NCBI GenBank assembly: GCA_014729395.1 | Contig: WJJZ01000006.1 | Span: forward strand, 71,090 to 107,222 | Source of the DNA: Candidatus Magasanikiibacteriota bacterium | Lineage (GTDB): Bacteria; Patescibacteriota; Patescibacteriia; Magasanikbacterales; UBA922 | DNA: 36,133 bases | Reading direction: 5' to 3' | Shown here: piece after piece, positions 14,261-22,535 of the stretch | How the letters are laid out: every line of letters starts with the position of its first letter | Position numbering within the stretch: the first letter of the stretch is position 1 | The notes under the pieces: generated by a model | The model's database searches: none | What the model was told of the DNA's origin: nothing | Seen by the model: the letters and a program-made list of their open reading frames with translations, nothing else | Translations under genes and position numbers: made by a program

Positions 14261-16138
14261 ATGTCATCAATTAATAAAAATACACCGCTTGTAGCCAGGA
14301 TGAGACCGAGAAATTTTTCTGAATTTGTCGGCCAAGATGATGTGGTTGGAAAGGGAAAATTGCTTAGAAAATTAGTAGAAACTGATCAGTTAACTTCTAT
14401 AATTTTTTGGGGTCCGCCGGGAGTAGGTAAAACCACCCTTGCGCATATTATAGCCAACCAGACAGAGTCTAAATTTGTTCAGCTTTCAGGTGTAACCAGT
14501 GGTAAGGCGGATTTAAAGAAAGTTATCAAAGAAGCTGAAGAATTGCTCAAGGAAAATAAACAAAGAACTGTTTTATTTATAGACGAAATTCACCGTTGGA
14601 ATAAAGCTCAACAAGATGCACTTTTGCCATATGTAGAGAAGGGGCTTGTGACTCTGATTGGTGCCACAACCGAAAATCCTTCTTTTGAGATAATCGGCGC
14701 TTTACTTTCCCGTTCACGGGTTTTTATATTAAAATATCTTGAGAGTTCAGATATAGTAAAATTAATTAGACAAGCTTTGGAAGATAAAGAGAGGGGGTTG
14801 GGGGAACATAAGATTGGGATTGAAAAAGATGCCGTGGAGTTGTTAGCTGACCTAGCAGGAGGGGATGCTAGGACTGCCTTAAACGGTTTAGAGTTAGCTT
14901 TCAAATCAAAAAGCAACCCCCTCCCAACCTCCCCCTTAAAAAGGGGGAGGAGAAAAGTTGGTTCTGTTGAAATAACTGGAGCTGATATCAAAGAAGCTCT
15001 GCAAAGAACACATTTAGTATTCGATAAAAAAGGCGAGGAATTTTATAATCTAATTTCGGCATTACATAAATCAATGCGAGGGTCCGATGCCAATGCAGCC
15101 CTGTATTGGTTGGCAAGAATGATTGAAGGCGGTGCTGACCCGTTGTATATAGCCAGAAGAGTTTTAAGATTCTCTTCAGAAGACATTGGTATGGCCAATT
15201 CGGAGGCAATGATCCAAGCCAATGCTGCTTATGATGCCTGTCATAAATTAGGCTATCCGGAATGTAGTATTCATCTGGCGCAAGCGGTAGTATATTGCGC
15301 TAAGTCAAAAAAATCGAATTTGCTTTATCGGGCTTATGAGGAAGCGGCATGGGACGCTAGACGAACATCAGAACTTGGTGTACCGCTACACCTTCGAAAT
15401 GCTCCGACTAAATTTATGAAAGAAATTAATTATGGAAAAGGTTACAAATATAATCCGGATTATGATGGCGAGGTTAAGCAGTCTTATTTGCCAGAGGAGC
15501 TTAAAGACAAAAATTATTTTAAAAAAGCTCCAACCAGGTGGACAGATTACATGAAAGAACAAAAAAAAAGAAAAAATAGTATGAAACAAAAGTTTTTACT
15601 TCACGTCTGTTGTGGTCCATGTAGTGTAGCCATATTTGAGGAATTGCAAAAGCAGTTTGATTTAACTGTTCATTTTTATAACCCAAACATTCATCCGGAA
15701 AATGAATATGAAAAACGAAAAATTGAAGTTATTAAATTGTGTAGAGAACTAAACATTTCTTTTATAGAAGAAGAGTATAATCCAAAGGAATGGTTTAAAA
15801 TGACAGAAATTTATAAGCAAGAACCCGAAGGTGGTAAACGTTGTTCGGTTTGTTTTAAAATGAGACTGGAAAAAGCTGCTAACTATGCTGCTAAAAATGA
15901 TTTTGACTATTTTGGAACAAGTCTTACAAGTGGTAGAAACAAGTATGCCAACGTGATAAATCCGATTGGTATGGTGGTTGGGAAAAAATATGGGGTTAAT
16001 TTTTTTGAGAGTGATTGGAAGAAAAAGGGCCGCCAAGAGTTGGCGACACGGTTGGTAAAAGAAAAAGGGATTTATAGACAAGATTATTGTGGATGTGTAT
16101 ATTCACTTCGCAGTTCACAGCCAACAGGCTTTGATTAA
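14261..16138 (+). CDS. rarA: RarA (MgsA) AAA+ ATPase fused in frame to QueH
   Basis: Residues 1-440 are RarA, a clamp-loader-like AAA+ ATPase acting at stalled replication forks. Walker A GPPGVGKTT is at 51-59 and Walker B includes FIDE ending at 109. The sensor ATTENPSFEI and the MgsA C-terminal region (DANAALYWLARMIEGG) are present. Residues 441-625 are a complete QueH, the epoxyqueuosine reductase of queuosine-tRNA synthesis: HVCCGPC at 448-454, RCSVCFKMRLE, FGTSLTSGRNK, and DYCGC near the end. The junction is EQKKRKNS-M441 across an A9 tract (15561-15569). With one more A, RarA would end at a TAG just before the queH ATG at 15581. A repeat inserted at about residues 218-231 reads NPLPTSPLKRGRR. 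Confidence 0.9.
   Translation: MSSINKNTPLVARMRPRNFSEFVGQDDVVGKGKLLRKLVETDQLTSIIFWGPPGVGKTTLAHIIANQTESKFVQLSGVTSGKADLKKVIKEAEELLKENKQRTVLFIDEIHRWNKAQQDALLPYVEKGLVTLIGATTENPSFEIIGALLSRSRVFILKYLESSDIVKLIRQALEDKERGLGEHKIGIEKDAVELLADLAGGDARTALNGLELAFKSKSNPLPTSPLKRGRRKVGSVEITGADIKEALQRTHLVFDKKGEEFYNLISALHKSMRGSDANAALYWLARMIEGGADPLYIARRVLRFSSEDIGMANSEAMIQANAAYDACHKLGYPECSIHLAQAVVYCAKSKKSNLLYRAYEEAAWDARRTSELGVPLHLRNAPTKFMKEINYGKGYKYNPDYDGEVKQSYLPEELKDKNYFKKAPTRWTDYMKEQKKRKNSMKQKFLLHVCCGPCSVAIFEELQKQFDLTVHFYNPNIHPENEYEKRKIEVIKLCRELNISFIEEEYNPKEWFKMTEIYKQEPEGGKRCSVCFKMRLEKAANYAAKNDFDYFGTSLTSGRNKYANVINPIGMVVGKKYGVNFFESDWKKKGRQELATRLVKEKGIYRQDYCGCVYSLRSSQPTGFD
14914..14953 (+). repeat. Palindromic CCTCCCCCTT/AAGGGGGAGG repeat in the rarA frame
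   Basis: A hairpin element related to the intergenic one at 4668-4722. It is inserted in frame between FKSK and VEITGADIKEAL of RarA, in the loop between the ATPase lid and the C-terminal domain. It contains no stop codon in the rarA frame. Confidence 0.85.
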
Positions 16139-16174
16139 GTTAAAACGCAATCAATTTCTGTTGGTCGTTGGCCA

Positions 16175-16852
16175 TTACTCTACCTCAACTATCTCTATCT
16201 CGATAACTTTTACTCCAAAGTTTTTAGCTTTTTCTCTGGAAATTTGCCAGACATCTATTCTGTTGTTGCCATAACGTGAATTCATTCTATCTTGTACAGT
16301 TAATATTTTTTCTCCATAAATTTCAGGTATTCTTATCTTTGTGCCAAAAGGAAGAAAATTAGCTGCGATTACATTTTCTTCCATATTTTCACATAGATCA
16401 TATCCATTCGCAGTAATGCATGGTGTTGAGTCGGTTTGCCCGATTGTAGAAGAGTAGGCTGTAGCAATCACTTTTTTTGTTTGCAAAATTTTAATAAGTG
16501 GTAATTTATTTTCCGGTTTGGAAAAAAAGTTCAGTGCATTAAGTATTAAAAGAATGCAGACTACTATTATTAGTCTAACCAGCATTGAGACAACCACCAT
16601 TTTAGTTTTTATTTTCCTACTTTTTTTAAATCGAGATTTTGTTTTTTTAGTATTTCTCTTTTTTTGCTTAGTAGTGGTTTTCTTTGTTTTTTTTCCACTT
16701 TTTTTTGATACCTTTTTTTTAGGCTTATTTTTTTTAGAATTTTTTGTTTTTCGTTTTCTTGTTGTTCTTTTGACAGACTTTAATTTAGGCTGAGTTTTCT
16801 TCAGTCTTTTTTTGTTAGAATTATTTTTTGAAGTTTTTTTTCTAGGAGGCAT
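16175..16852 (-). CDS. Membrane-anchored 3D-domain protein with a lysine-rich cytoplasmic tail
   Basis: A 225-residue protein in three parts. Residues 1-84 are extremely Lys/Arg-rich and low complexity. Residues 86-106 form a transmembrane helix (VSMLVRLIIVVCILLILNAL). About 125-222 is a 3D (Asp-Asp-Asp) domain, with ATAYSS, DSTPCITANG, AANFLPFGTKIRIPEIYG, LTVQDRMNSRYGNNRIDVW and the three conserved aspartates. This domain has the double-psi beta-barrel fold of MltA-like lytic transglycosylases and is usually linked to cell-wall remodelling. The basic tail would face the cytoplasm and could bind DNA or RNA by charge (inference). It is convergent with rarA-queH and 37 bases downstream of tsaE. 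Confidence 0.85.
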   Translation of the reverse strand: MPPRKKTSKNNSNKKRLKKTQPKLKSVKRTTRKRKTKNSKKNKPKKKVSKKSGKKTKKTTTKQKKRNTKKTKSRFKKSRKIKTKMVVVSMLVRLIIVVCILLILNALNFFSKPENKLPLIKILQTKKVIATAYSSTIGQTDSTPCITANGYDLCENMEENVIAANFLPFGTKIRIPEIYGEKILTVQDRMNSRYGNNRIDVWQISREKAKNFGVKVIEIEIVEVE

Positions 16853-16872
16853 AATAAACTGAGTTTATTATA
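16853..16872 (-). promoter_or_regulatory. Palindrome and TATAAT at the start of the 3D-domain gene
   Basis: On the minus strand TATAAT is followed by AATAAACT-C-AGTTTATT, a perfect 17-base palindrome that ends at the ATG. There is no Shine-Dalgarno site. This could be a -10 box with an operator giving a nearly leaderless mRNA; no clear -35 box was identified. Confidence 0.35.
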
Positions 16873-16889
16873 CCATTTTTTTGTTAGAA

Positions 16890-17345
16890 TTATAAATTTT
16901 GTTTTGGGGATTGTTCAACATTTATTTTTCTTTGACCCGCCCCTATATCAGTAATTATAATACGCAAATAATTGAATTGGTTTTTAATTAAATTATCAAT
17001 TTTTTCCGGCCATTCAATTATGCAAATATTATTTTTTTTACCCAAATAATCCTTAATCCCAATATCAATTAATTCCTGCTCATCTTCCGATCTGTAGGTA
17101 TCAATATGAACTAAAGTTCTAATCGGTTGTTGAGCTGATTGAGCTATTTGATAAATTTGCATTATTGTGAAGGTGGGGCTGACAATATTTTTTATTCTAA
17201 AGTAACCTAAAATACCTTTAGTAAGAGTGGTTTTACCAACCCCGAGTTCACCTTGTAATAAGACTATGTCACCGGGCTTCAAATCAGCCGCAATCTTTTC
17301 TCCAATTTTCAGGGTTTCTTTTTCCGATTTGCTTTTATATTCCAT
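16890..17345 (-). CDS. tsaE: tRNA threonylcarbamoyladenosine biosynthesis protein TsaE
   Basis: ATPase subunit of the TsaBDE system that makes t6A at position 37 of tRNAs reading ANN codons. At 151 residues it has the normal family length. Walker A is LLQGELGVGKTTLTKGIL (about 29-46), followed by VSPTFTI, the HIDTYR motif with the DELIDIG-like helix, and the Walker-B-like IIEWPEKI. tsaB and tsaD are not in this window. It starts 5 bases after the glyA stop, so the two are co-transcribed. Confidence 0.93.
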   Translation of the reverse strand: MEYKSKSEKETLKIGEKIAADLKPGDIVLLQGELGVGKTTLTKGILGYFRIKNIVSPTFTIMQIYQIAQSAQQPIRTLVHIDTYRSEDEQELIDIGIKDYLGKKNNICIIEWPEKIDNLIKNQFNYLRIIITDIGAGQRKINVEQSPKQNL

Positions 17346-17350
17346 ACTTG

Positions 17351-18598
17351 TCAGTCTAATTCAGGATACAATGGGAAACGGCCGGTTAATTCTTTAACTT
17401 CCTTTTTTACGGTTTCCAGTACATTTTCATCATCATGATTAGTTAAGACTTTTTCAATTAAGTTAGCAACTATTTCCATTTCAGATTCTTTCATACCCCT
17501 GGTTGTAATTGCGGGAGTACCCAGCCTAATACCCGATGGATCCATTGGGCTTCTGGGGTCATCCGGTATCATGTTTTTATTAAGCGTAATACCGGCTTTA
17601 TCCAGTGCTGCTTCGGCTTGTTTGCCAGTTAAACCTTTGGGGGTAACATCTACAAGTAGTAAATGATTATCTGTCCCGCCAAACATCAGTTTATATCCGA
17701 ATTCATTAAATTTTTTCTCCAAGACTTTGGCATTTTTCTTAATTTGAATAGCGTATTCTTTAAAATTCGGTTCAAGTGCTTCTTTGAAAGCGACAGCTTT
17801 GGCGGCAATATTATTTTCATGCGGGCCGCCTTGAAAACCGGGGAAGACCGCCTTGTCTATTTTTTTAGCAAATTTTTCTTTGCACATTATCATACCGCCT
17901 CTTGGGCCACGCAAAGTCTTGTGGGTGGTGGTTGTAACGACATCAAAAATAGGGACAGGATTATTCATCTCTCCGGCGGCGATAAGACCGGCAATATGGG
18001 CAATATCTGCCATGGTCATAGCCCCTACTTCATCAGCTATCTCTTTAATTTTTTTATAATCAATTTCTCTCGAATAGGCACTGTAACCAACCAAGATAAG
18101 TTTTGGTTTAGTTCTGTGAGCCTCTTCGCGCAGATACTCAAGATCTATTAATCCATGTAGGTCGGTTTTGTATCGATTAAAATTAAATATTTTAGCAATA
18201 TATGTTACCGGGTGGCCATGAGTTAAGTGTCCACCATGTGAGAGATCCATTCCCAGGATAGTGTCACCGGGCTCCAGTAGGGCAAAGTAAGTAGCGATAT
18301 TGGCCGGTGCACCGGAGAGTGGCTGGACATTGACATGCTCAGCATCAAATAATTTTTTGGCTCTGTCTATAGCGAGTTGCTCGGCATCATCTATAAAATG
18401 ACAGCCGCCATAATATCTTTTGCCCGGGTAACCTTCTGAATATTTATTGGTTAAAATGGAACCCAGGGCTTCCAAAACTGCCGGAGAAACGAAATTTTCC
18501 GAAGGTATTAATTCCAGTCCGGTCTCTTGGCGATGAAGTTCATTTTTTATAGTTTCTTTAATTATTGGGTCAAATTCATCAAGTTTTAGTTTGTTCAT
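17351..18598 (-). CDS. glyA: Serine hydroxymethyltransferase
   Basis: PLP enzyme that converts serine and tetrahydrofolate to glycine and methylene-tetrahydrofolate. The 415-residue length is canonical. Motifs include [55 protein letters not shown]-type residues and the PLP-lysine motif [14 protein letters not shown], with Lys at 227. The C-terminal [14 protein letters not shown] is also present. It is first in an operon with tsaE. A block of short direct repeats lies upstream at 18601-18715. Confidence 0.97.
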   Translation of the reverse strand: MNKLKLDEFDPIIKETIKNELHRQETGLELIPSENFVSPAVLEALGSILTNKYSEGYPGKRYYGGCHFIDDAEQLAIDRAKKLFDAEHVNVQPLSGAPANIATYFALLEPGDTILGMDLSHGGHLTHGHPVTYIAKIFNFNRYKTDLHGLIDLEYLREEAHRTKPKLILVGYSAYSREIDYKKIKEIADEVGAMTMADIAHIAGLIAAGEMNNPVPIFDVVTTTTHKTLRGPRGGMIMCKEKFAKKIDKAVFPGFQGGPHENNIAAKAVAFKEALEPNFKEYAIQIKKNAKVLEKKFNEFGYKLMFGGTDNHLLLVDVTPKGLTGKQAEAALDKAGITLNKNMIPDDPRSPMDPSGIRLGTPAITTRGMKESEMEIVANLIEKVLTNHDDENVLETVKKEVKELTGRFPLYPELD

Positions 18599-18600
18599 AA

Positions 18601-18715
18601 AATACTAAGTTTTCTAAGTTAACTGAGTTAGATAGGTTGGCTAAGTTATTTAAATTCTAGGCTTTTGTAGATCATAGGACACGATTCAGGATACACGTAT
18701 CACGAGACAAAATTA
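18601..18715. repeat. Two short-period repeat blocks upstream of glyA
   Basis: 18604-18652 is a degenerate tandem of about 9 bases built on CTAAGTT/TGAGTTAGA/TAGGTTGGC. 18668-18710 has the pattern GGACACGATTCAGGATACACG followed by TATCACGAGA, with recurring A-C-A-C/A-C-G-A units. There is no coding potential. It is probably non-functional expanded repeat DNA, and any glyA promoter would have to lie within or beside it. Confidence 0.6.
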
Positions 18716-18728
18716 GGTTATGATAAGT

Positions 18729-19562
18729 TTATTTTGATTTATTATCTTTTTTAAGCGTTTCATGGTGGCCTGCCACATTTTTACCAACTCCAAACCAAAG
18801 CTTACCTCCCTGTAAAACCTCTGTTGATTCAACTAATAAGTCTTTTTCATTTTTTAATAAATCATACGTAAAAGGCACATCTGTTTCTAAAATTCTTGGA
18901 ACATTTTTATCTGGTGTACGTGGTCTGGCAATATCAAAAATTAGACTGGAGTTTGTGTTTGTGGGGTTTTTAAAGACGATGAAGCTGTGATTATCTGGAA
19001 ATTCATCCACATCTTTTGCATTTTTCATACATATACCACTCACATAGGCTGATTCAACACCAACTCTTTGAAAGAGATATTGCCCTAGAGCGGCTCTTTC
19101 TCCGCATTCACTTATTCCTTTCAATTCCGATAATTTCGGTATATTCTGATTCGAATATTTTTTTTCTCTTTTAGTAGAATGTTCAAGTGTGTTTGGCACA
19201 ACCTCCAAAAGTTTGTGTATTTTTTGTTGAACTTGATAACAGAGAAAGTATGTATAAGGGTCAACATCAGAGCCGACTTTATCTAACCAACTTATTACAA
19301 GATTTTTATTTTGTTCGTACACGTTTTTAATATTTTCTTCAGTAAAACTTTCAAGTTGTTCTTCAAAAGTATCAAAATCCAATTCAAGTTTCAGAGTTAG
19401 TTCCTGGTTGTTGAATAATGACCCGCCAATAGGTAATTTTTCCCCATTGACTAATTTTTTTGCCCAAACACCACGATAGAGAGATTTTATCGCTTCGGAG
19501 TTATCCCTTTCTTTTTTGTTTTCAATAGCTGAGTTTTGGTATTCTGATTTTTGCTCTTTCAT
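18729..19562 (-). CDS. Hypothetical protein with a transglutaminase-like Cys-His-Asp arrangement
   Basis: A 277-residue protein that I do not recognise as a named family. No signal peptide or membrane segment is visible, and the N-terminus is polar (MKEQKSEYQN). Residues 151-214 contain ISECGERAALGQYLFQRVGVE with Cys153, then DNHSFIVF with His192, then IFDIARP with Asp210. This order and spacing resemble the catalytic triad of the transglutaminase/cysteine-protease-like fold, including the helix after Cys and the strand carrying His. The assignment is inference by eye. It lies 6 bases after a Nudix hydrolase gene, with which it is probably co-transcribed, so the two may act together. Confidence 0.7.
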   Translation of the reverse strand: MKEQKSEYQNSAIENKKERDNSEAIKSLYRGVWAKKLVNGEKLPIGGSLFNNQELTLKLELDFDTFEEQLESFTEENIKNVYEQNKNLVISWLDKVGSDVDPYTYFLCYQVQQKIHKLLEVVPNTLEHSTKREKKYSNQNIPKLSELKGISECGERAALGQYLFQRVGVESAYVSGICMKNAKDVDEFPDNHSFIVFKNPTNTNSSLIFDIARPRTPDKNVPRILETDVPFTYDLLKNEKDLLVESTEVLQGGKLWFGVGKNVAGHHETLKKDNKSK

Positions 19563-19568
19563 ACAAAT

Positions 19569-19958
19569 TTATTGCAATTCTTTAATTACTTCATAAACAT
19601 TTTCCGCACAATCTTCTGGCAGATCATTAATATCGTGCCAATCCCATTCTACTATATTTTCTCCGGGCGTTACCTCACCAATTCTTTTTGTCAGATAGTG
19701 AATTAGGACGATAACCTTATCATCTTTATGGAGCATGACAGGTTTGAGAGGTTTAATAATTTCCACGTCAATACCCATTTCTTCTTTTACTTCGCGGCGA
19801 CAAGCATCTTCCAAGCTAGAGTCGAAATCTTCCACCTCACCACCGGGAAAAAACCAGGGAGTAACACCATAATCTTTTTGCTCCTTATTAAGTAAAACTT
19901 TGCCGTTTTCAATTATGACAGGTCCGGAAGCAATAATTGATCCTTCGGGTAATTTCAT
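19569..19958 (-). CDS. Nudix hydrolase
   Basis: A 129-residue single-domain Nudix protein. The box starts at PGGEVEDF and continues SSLEDACRREVKEEMGI, with the REVKEE metal-binding core intact. Nudix enzymes hydrolyse nucleoside diphosphates linked to another group; the substrate cannot be told from sequence alone. It precedes the transglutaminase-like gene by 6 bases. One of three Nudix domains in this window, with those in LeuRS and in the ATP-grasp fusion at 33286. Confidence 0.92.
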   Translation of the reverse strand: MKLPEGSIIASGPVIIENGKVLLNKEQKDYGVTPWFFPGGEVEDFDSSLEDACRREVKEEMGIDVEIIKPLKPVMLHKDDKVIVLIHYLTKRIGEVTPGENIVEWDWHDINDLPEDCAENVYEVIKELQ

Positions 19959-20033
19959 ATTGTTTGTGAGTGTTAAATTAATAGGTTGTAAATAGTATAT
20001 TTTAAACTGATAAATATCTAGCTTGTTATCTTT

Positions 20034-20124
20034 GTCATTCCCGTCCCCACCTACGTGAGGATAAACTACGGCGGGAATCCAGGAAACAAGATTATAGATT
20101 CCCGCCTTCGCGGGAATGACATAC
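20034..20124. repeat. GTCATTCCCG...CGGGAATGAC inverted-repeat element
   Basis: A long imperfect inverted repeat between the Nudix and elp3 genes. It begins GTCATTCCCGTCCCC and ends CCTTCGCGGGAATGAC, with internal GGCGGGAATCC-type arms. Two further copies lie at 25450-25559 and 33163-33271. All three are intergenic. Confidence 0.9.
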
Positions 20125-20165
20125 TGGGACTTTAGATGATTTTATTCACCGTTTATTATACCAAA

Positions 20166-21803
20166 TCAAATCTTTTTGACCATATAGGTACCCTGTTTTT
20201 TATAACCCAATTTTCGGTAATAATTTCGTACTCCAACTCCGGAAATGACCGCAATTTTAGTAAAGCCCGCTTTTTTAGCGATTTTTTCCGCCCGGCTAAC
20301 CAATTTTTTACCCATACCTTTGTGTTGTGTTGCTTTATTATCTTGCTTTCCTATTCCAACCAGCTGGCCATAGACATGCAACTCACGGATAAAGGCACAG
20401 TCTTTAATCTCGGGCATCAATTTATACAAGTTATCTAAGTCGGCTGAATTATCAAAGTTAGGTAGTCGTAATCTCAAAAATCCAAAAACGGTTTGCCTTT
20501 TTTTATCTTCAAAACTGATAAAATATTCATCCCCACCGACAGTTTCATATTCATCTACAAAAAGATGGGTTGCTGAAGTGTTGTTGTGCTGAAGTGTTGT
20601 TGTGCTATGTCCAACCTCCCGACAACGCAAGCACCTGCATTTTAATCCACGTTTATCCATTTCTTTTTTTAATTCTTCACGTAAATTTGTCACTAAATTT
20701 CCCGCCTTGATGTCAGTAGTGGGAATGTCGCGAATTAGTCTGGAAATTCGGCAATAACGCGGTGTATTTGTTTTTATTTCAATCAGAGCTTCAAATAATT
20801 TTTTATCGCTGTATGGTTTGTATTTGCCGGATTTATACCAATTGTATAATTTCGCGGTTTTTATCACTGTACAAGGATAAATTTTTACCATATCAGGCTT
20901 GAAGCCGGGGTCAGAAAATAACAGTTTATACATTTCAACGTCGTGATTTGCTGTGGTACCAGGTAAATCAGGCATAAAGTGTAGGTCAACTTTAAAGCCG
21001 GTCTGTCGGAGGAGGAGAATGGCTTTTTTAAATTGTTCCACTGTGTGGCCACGCCTTATTAATTTTAAAATTTTGTCGTCAGGTGCCTGTAAACCAAGTT
21101 CAATTCTGGTGCAGCCCTGTATCCTCATATCATAGATAGTCTTGGCTGTAATTGCGTCAGGTCTGGTTTCAAGTGTGAGGCCAATGATTTTGTGCTTGGC
21201 ATGTTTATCGTTATAGTTCTGTTCAATTTTTAATTGTTTTTTTAATTTTTCAATTGTTATATTGTTATATTGTTGAGTAGTTGAGGTCTTTTTTTTTCTG
21301 CTGAGATTGTTACAAGCTTTGAAAGATTCTAAAACAAACCAATATTGATATTTCAGCGGATAAGCGTTCCAGGTACCGCCTTTTACGATATATTCTATTT
21401 TATCAGTCGGGTGGCCGCTGCGCGCCAGCATCTCAATTCTTTTTTGCATTTGTCTGTATGGGTCAAATTTTAAAGCCAAAGCTCGGGCGGCAGCTGGCTC
21501 TGTTGCTAGATAGCTTTTTGGCATTTTTATTTCGTCAGGACAATATATACAATTGCCCGGACAGGGGTGGGGTTTTGTGAGAGAGGTGACAATAGCTACA
21601 CCGGAAAGAGTTCTAATATTTGCTTTACGCATAAAAAATTCAAGCTGTTTATTTGGCTCAACTCTTTTCTTTTTTACTAAATTCTGATAGGCTTTTAAGA
21701 GATTGCGGTTGGAAATTTGTGGAATTTTTAGTTTACTGCAGACTTTTCTTCTCGCATCATCAAATTCAGCCTTATTTCTCGGCTTTTTGGTAATAATTTT
21801 CAA
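20166..21803 (-). CDS. elp3: Elp3-family radical SAM / acetyltransferase, tRNA wobble-uridine modification
   Basis: A 545-residue Elp3, the catalytic subunit that starts cm5-type modification of U34 in tRNA. The radical SAM cluster motif CPGNCIYC has cysteines at 81, 85 and 88, followed by GLTLETRPDAI, RIELGLQ, HFMPDLPG and the CRCLRCREVG region. The C-terminal GNAT domain (about 420-545) has ELHVYGQLVGIG, GMGKKLVSRAE and GVRNYYRKLGY. Eukaryotes need the six-subunit Elongator, whereas bacterial and archaeal Elp3 act alone. Two repeat-derived inserts are visible: STTQQYNNITIE before GLTLETRPD, and HSTTTLQHNNTSATH after CREVG. It is divergent from the Trm9-like gene with only 30 bases between the starts. 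Confidence 0.93.
   Translation of the reverse strand: MKIITKKPRNKAEFDDARRKVCSKLKIPQISNRNLLKAYQNLVKKKRVEPNKQLEFFMRKANIRTLSGVAIVTSLTKPHPCPGNCIYCPDEIKMPKSYLATEPAAARALALKFDPYRQMQKRIEMLARSGHPTDKIEYIVKGGTWNAYPLKYQYWFVLESFKACNNLSRKKKTSTTQQYNNITIEKLKKQLKIEQNYNDKHAKHKIIGLTLETRPDAITAKTIYDMRIQGCTRIELGLQAPDDKILKLIRRGHTVEQFKKAILLLRQTGFKVDLHFMPDLPGTTANHDVEMYKLLFSDPGFKPDMVKIYPCTVIKTAKLYNWYKSGKYKPYSDKKLFEALIEIKTNTPRYCRISRLIRDIPTTDIKAGNLVTNLREELKKEMDKRGLKCRCLRCREVGHSTTTLQHNNTSATHLFVDEYETVGGDEYFISFEDKKRQTVFGFLRLRLPNFDNSADLDNLYKLMPEIKDCAFIRELHVYGQLVGIGKQDNKATQHKGMGKKLVSRAEKIAKKAGFTKIAVISGVGVRNYYRKLGYKKQGTYMVKKI
20572..20603 (-). repeat. Two tandem 16-bp repeats inside elp3
   Basis: GCTGAAGTGTTGTTGT (plus-strand sense) occurs twice in exact tandem. 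On the coding strand it yields the Thr/Asn/His-rich peptide TTTLQHNNTSA, in frame between the cysteine-rich CREVG and the GNAT-side segment. Confidence 0.9.
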
Positions 21804-21833
21804 AATAATTTTTTCGGGGGAGTTTATATTAAT

Positions 21834-22532
21834 ATGATTGATGATGAAAAATTAATTGAACAAAACAAACAAGTTTACGATATTATAGCTTTGCCTTTTG
21901 CCCAAACCCGCAAGTTTATTTGGGATGACTTAAAATCACTGGTTAAGTATAGCAAAGATGGCTATAGAGTGTTAGACCTGGGTTGTGGCAGTGGTAGACT
22001 TTACCAGCTTTTCGCAGATTTGTCCATTGATTATGTTGGAGTTGACCAGAGTGAAAAGCAGCTTGAAAATGCCAGAAAAAAATATCCGTCCGGTAAATTT
22101 ATTATGGCAGAAATGAGGAGTTTGCCATTTGAAGATAGTGAATTTGATGTAATATATTGCATTGCCACTTTTCATCACCTGCCAAGCAGAGTAAGTAGGT
22201 TGGATGCTTTGCGAGAAATGAAAAGAGTTTTAAAACCCGGAGGCAGAATAATTTTTACTAATTGGAATTTGTTTTCTAAGAGTGCCAAGAAAACTATAGA
22301 AAAAGGAAAGTGGAAAATAAAAGAGGGGACCGAGGCCGATTTTTTTGTACCATGGATGAATTCCGAAGGGGGTATTTTAGGAGAGAGATATTATTATGGA
22401 TTTATGCCGGAAGAGTTGAAAGAATTGTTTGAAGCTGCCGGTTTTGTTTTGGAGGAACAATATTATAGTAGGAAAGGTGAGACGAGTGATGTTGAAAAAG
22501 GGCATAATATTGTTAGTGTTGTTAGGGCTTAA
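21834..22532 (+). CDS. Trm9-like class I SAM methyltransferase
   Basis: A 232-residue SAM-dependent methyltransferase. The N-terminal VYDIIALPFAQTRKFIW resembles the YD-IA--FS-TR---W signature of Trm9/ALKBH8 tRNA methyltransferases. Motif I is VLDLGCGSG (46-54). Then follow YVGVDQS, FDVIYCIATFHHLPSRVSRL, where Trm9 has a comparable HH motif, and ALREMKRVLKPGG. VPWMNSEGG...RYYYGFMPEELKELF resembles the Trm9 VPW and RYYH-F stretches. Trm9 methylates cm5U34 made by Elongator, and this gene is divergent from elp3 across 30 bases, which supports a shared wobble-uridine pathway (inference). The activator Trm112 is not visible here. Confidence 0.82.
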   Translation: MIDDEKLIEQNKQVYDIIALPFAQTRKFIWDDLKSLVKYSKDGYRVLDLGCGSGRLYQLFADLSIDYVGVDQSEKQLENARKKYPSGKFIMAEMRSLPFEDSEFDVIYCIATFHHLPSRVSRLDALREMKRVLKPGGRIIFTNWNLFSKSAKKTIEKGKWKIKEGTEADFFVPWMNSEGGILGERYYYGFMPEELKELFEAAGFVLEEQYYSRKGETSDVEKGHNIVSVVRA

Positions 22533-22535
22533 ATC

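Noticed and set aside
16518-16793. Plus-strand ORF rich in Phe, Leu and Val
   Set aside because: It is the complement of the lysine-rich tail of the 3D-domain gene (AAA read as TTT).
18601-18715. Possible riboswitch or glycine-responsive leader upstream of glyA
   Set aside because: The region is made of short direct repeats with no recognisable aptamer core or terminator/antiterminator pair.
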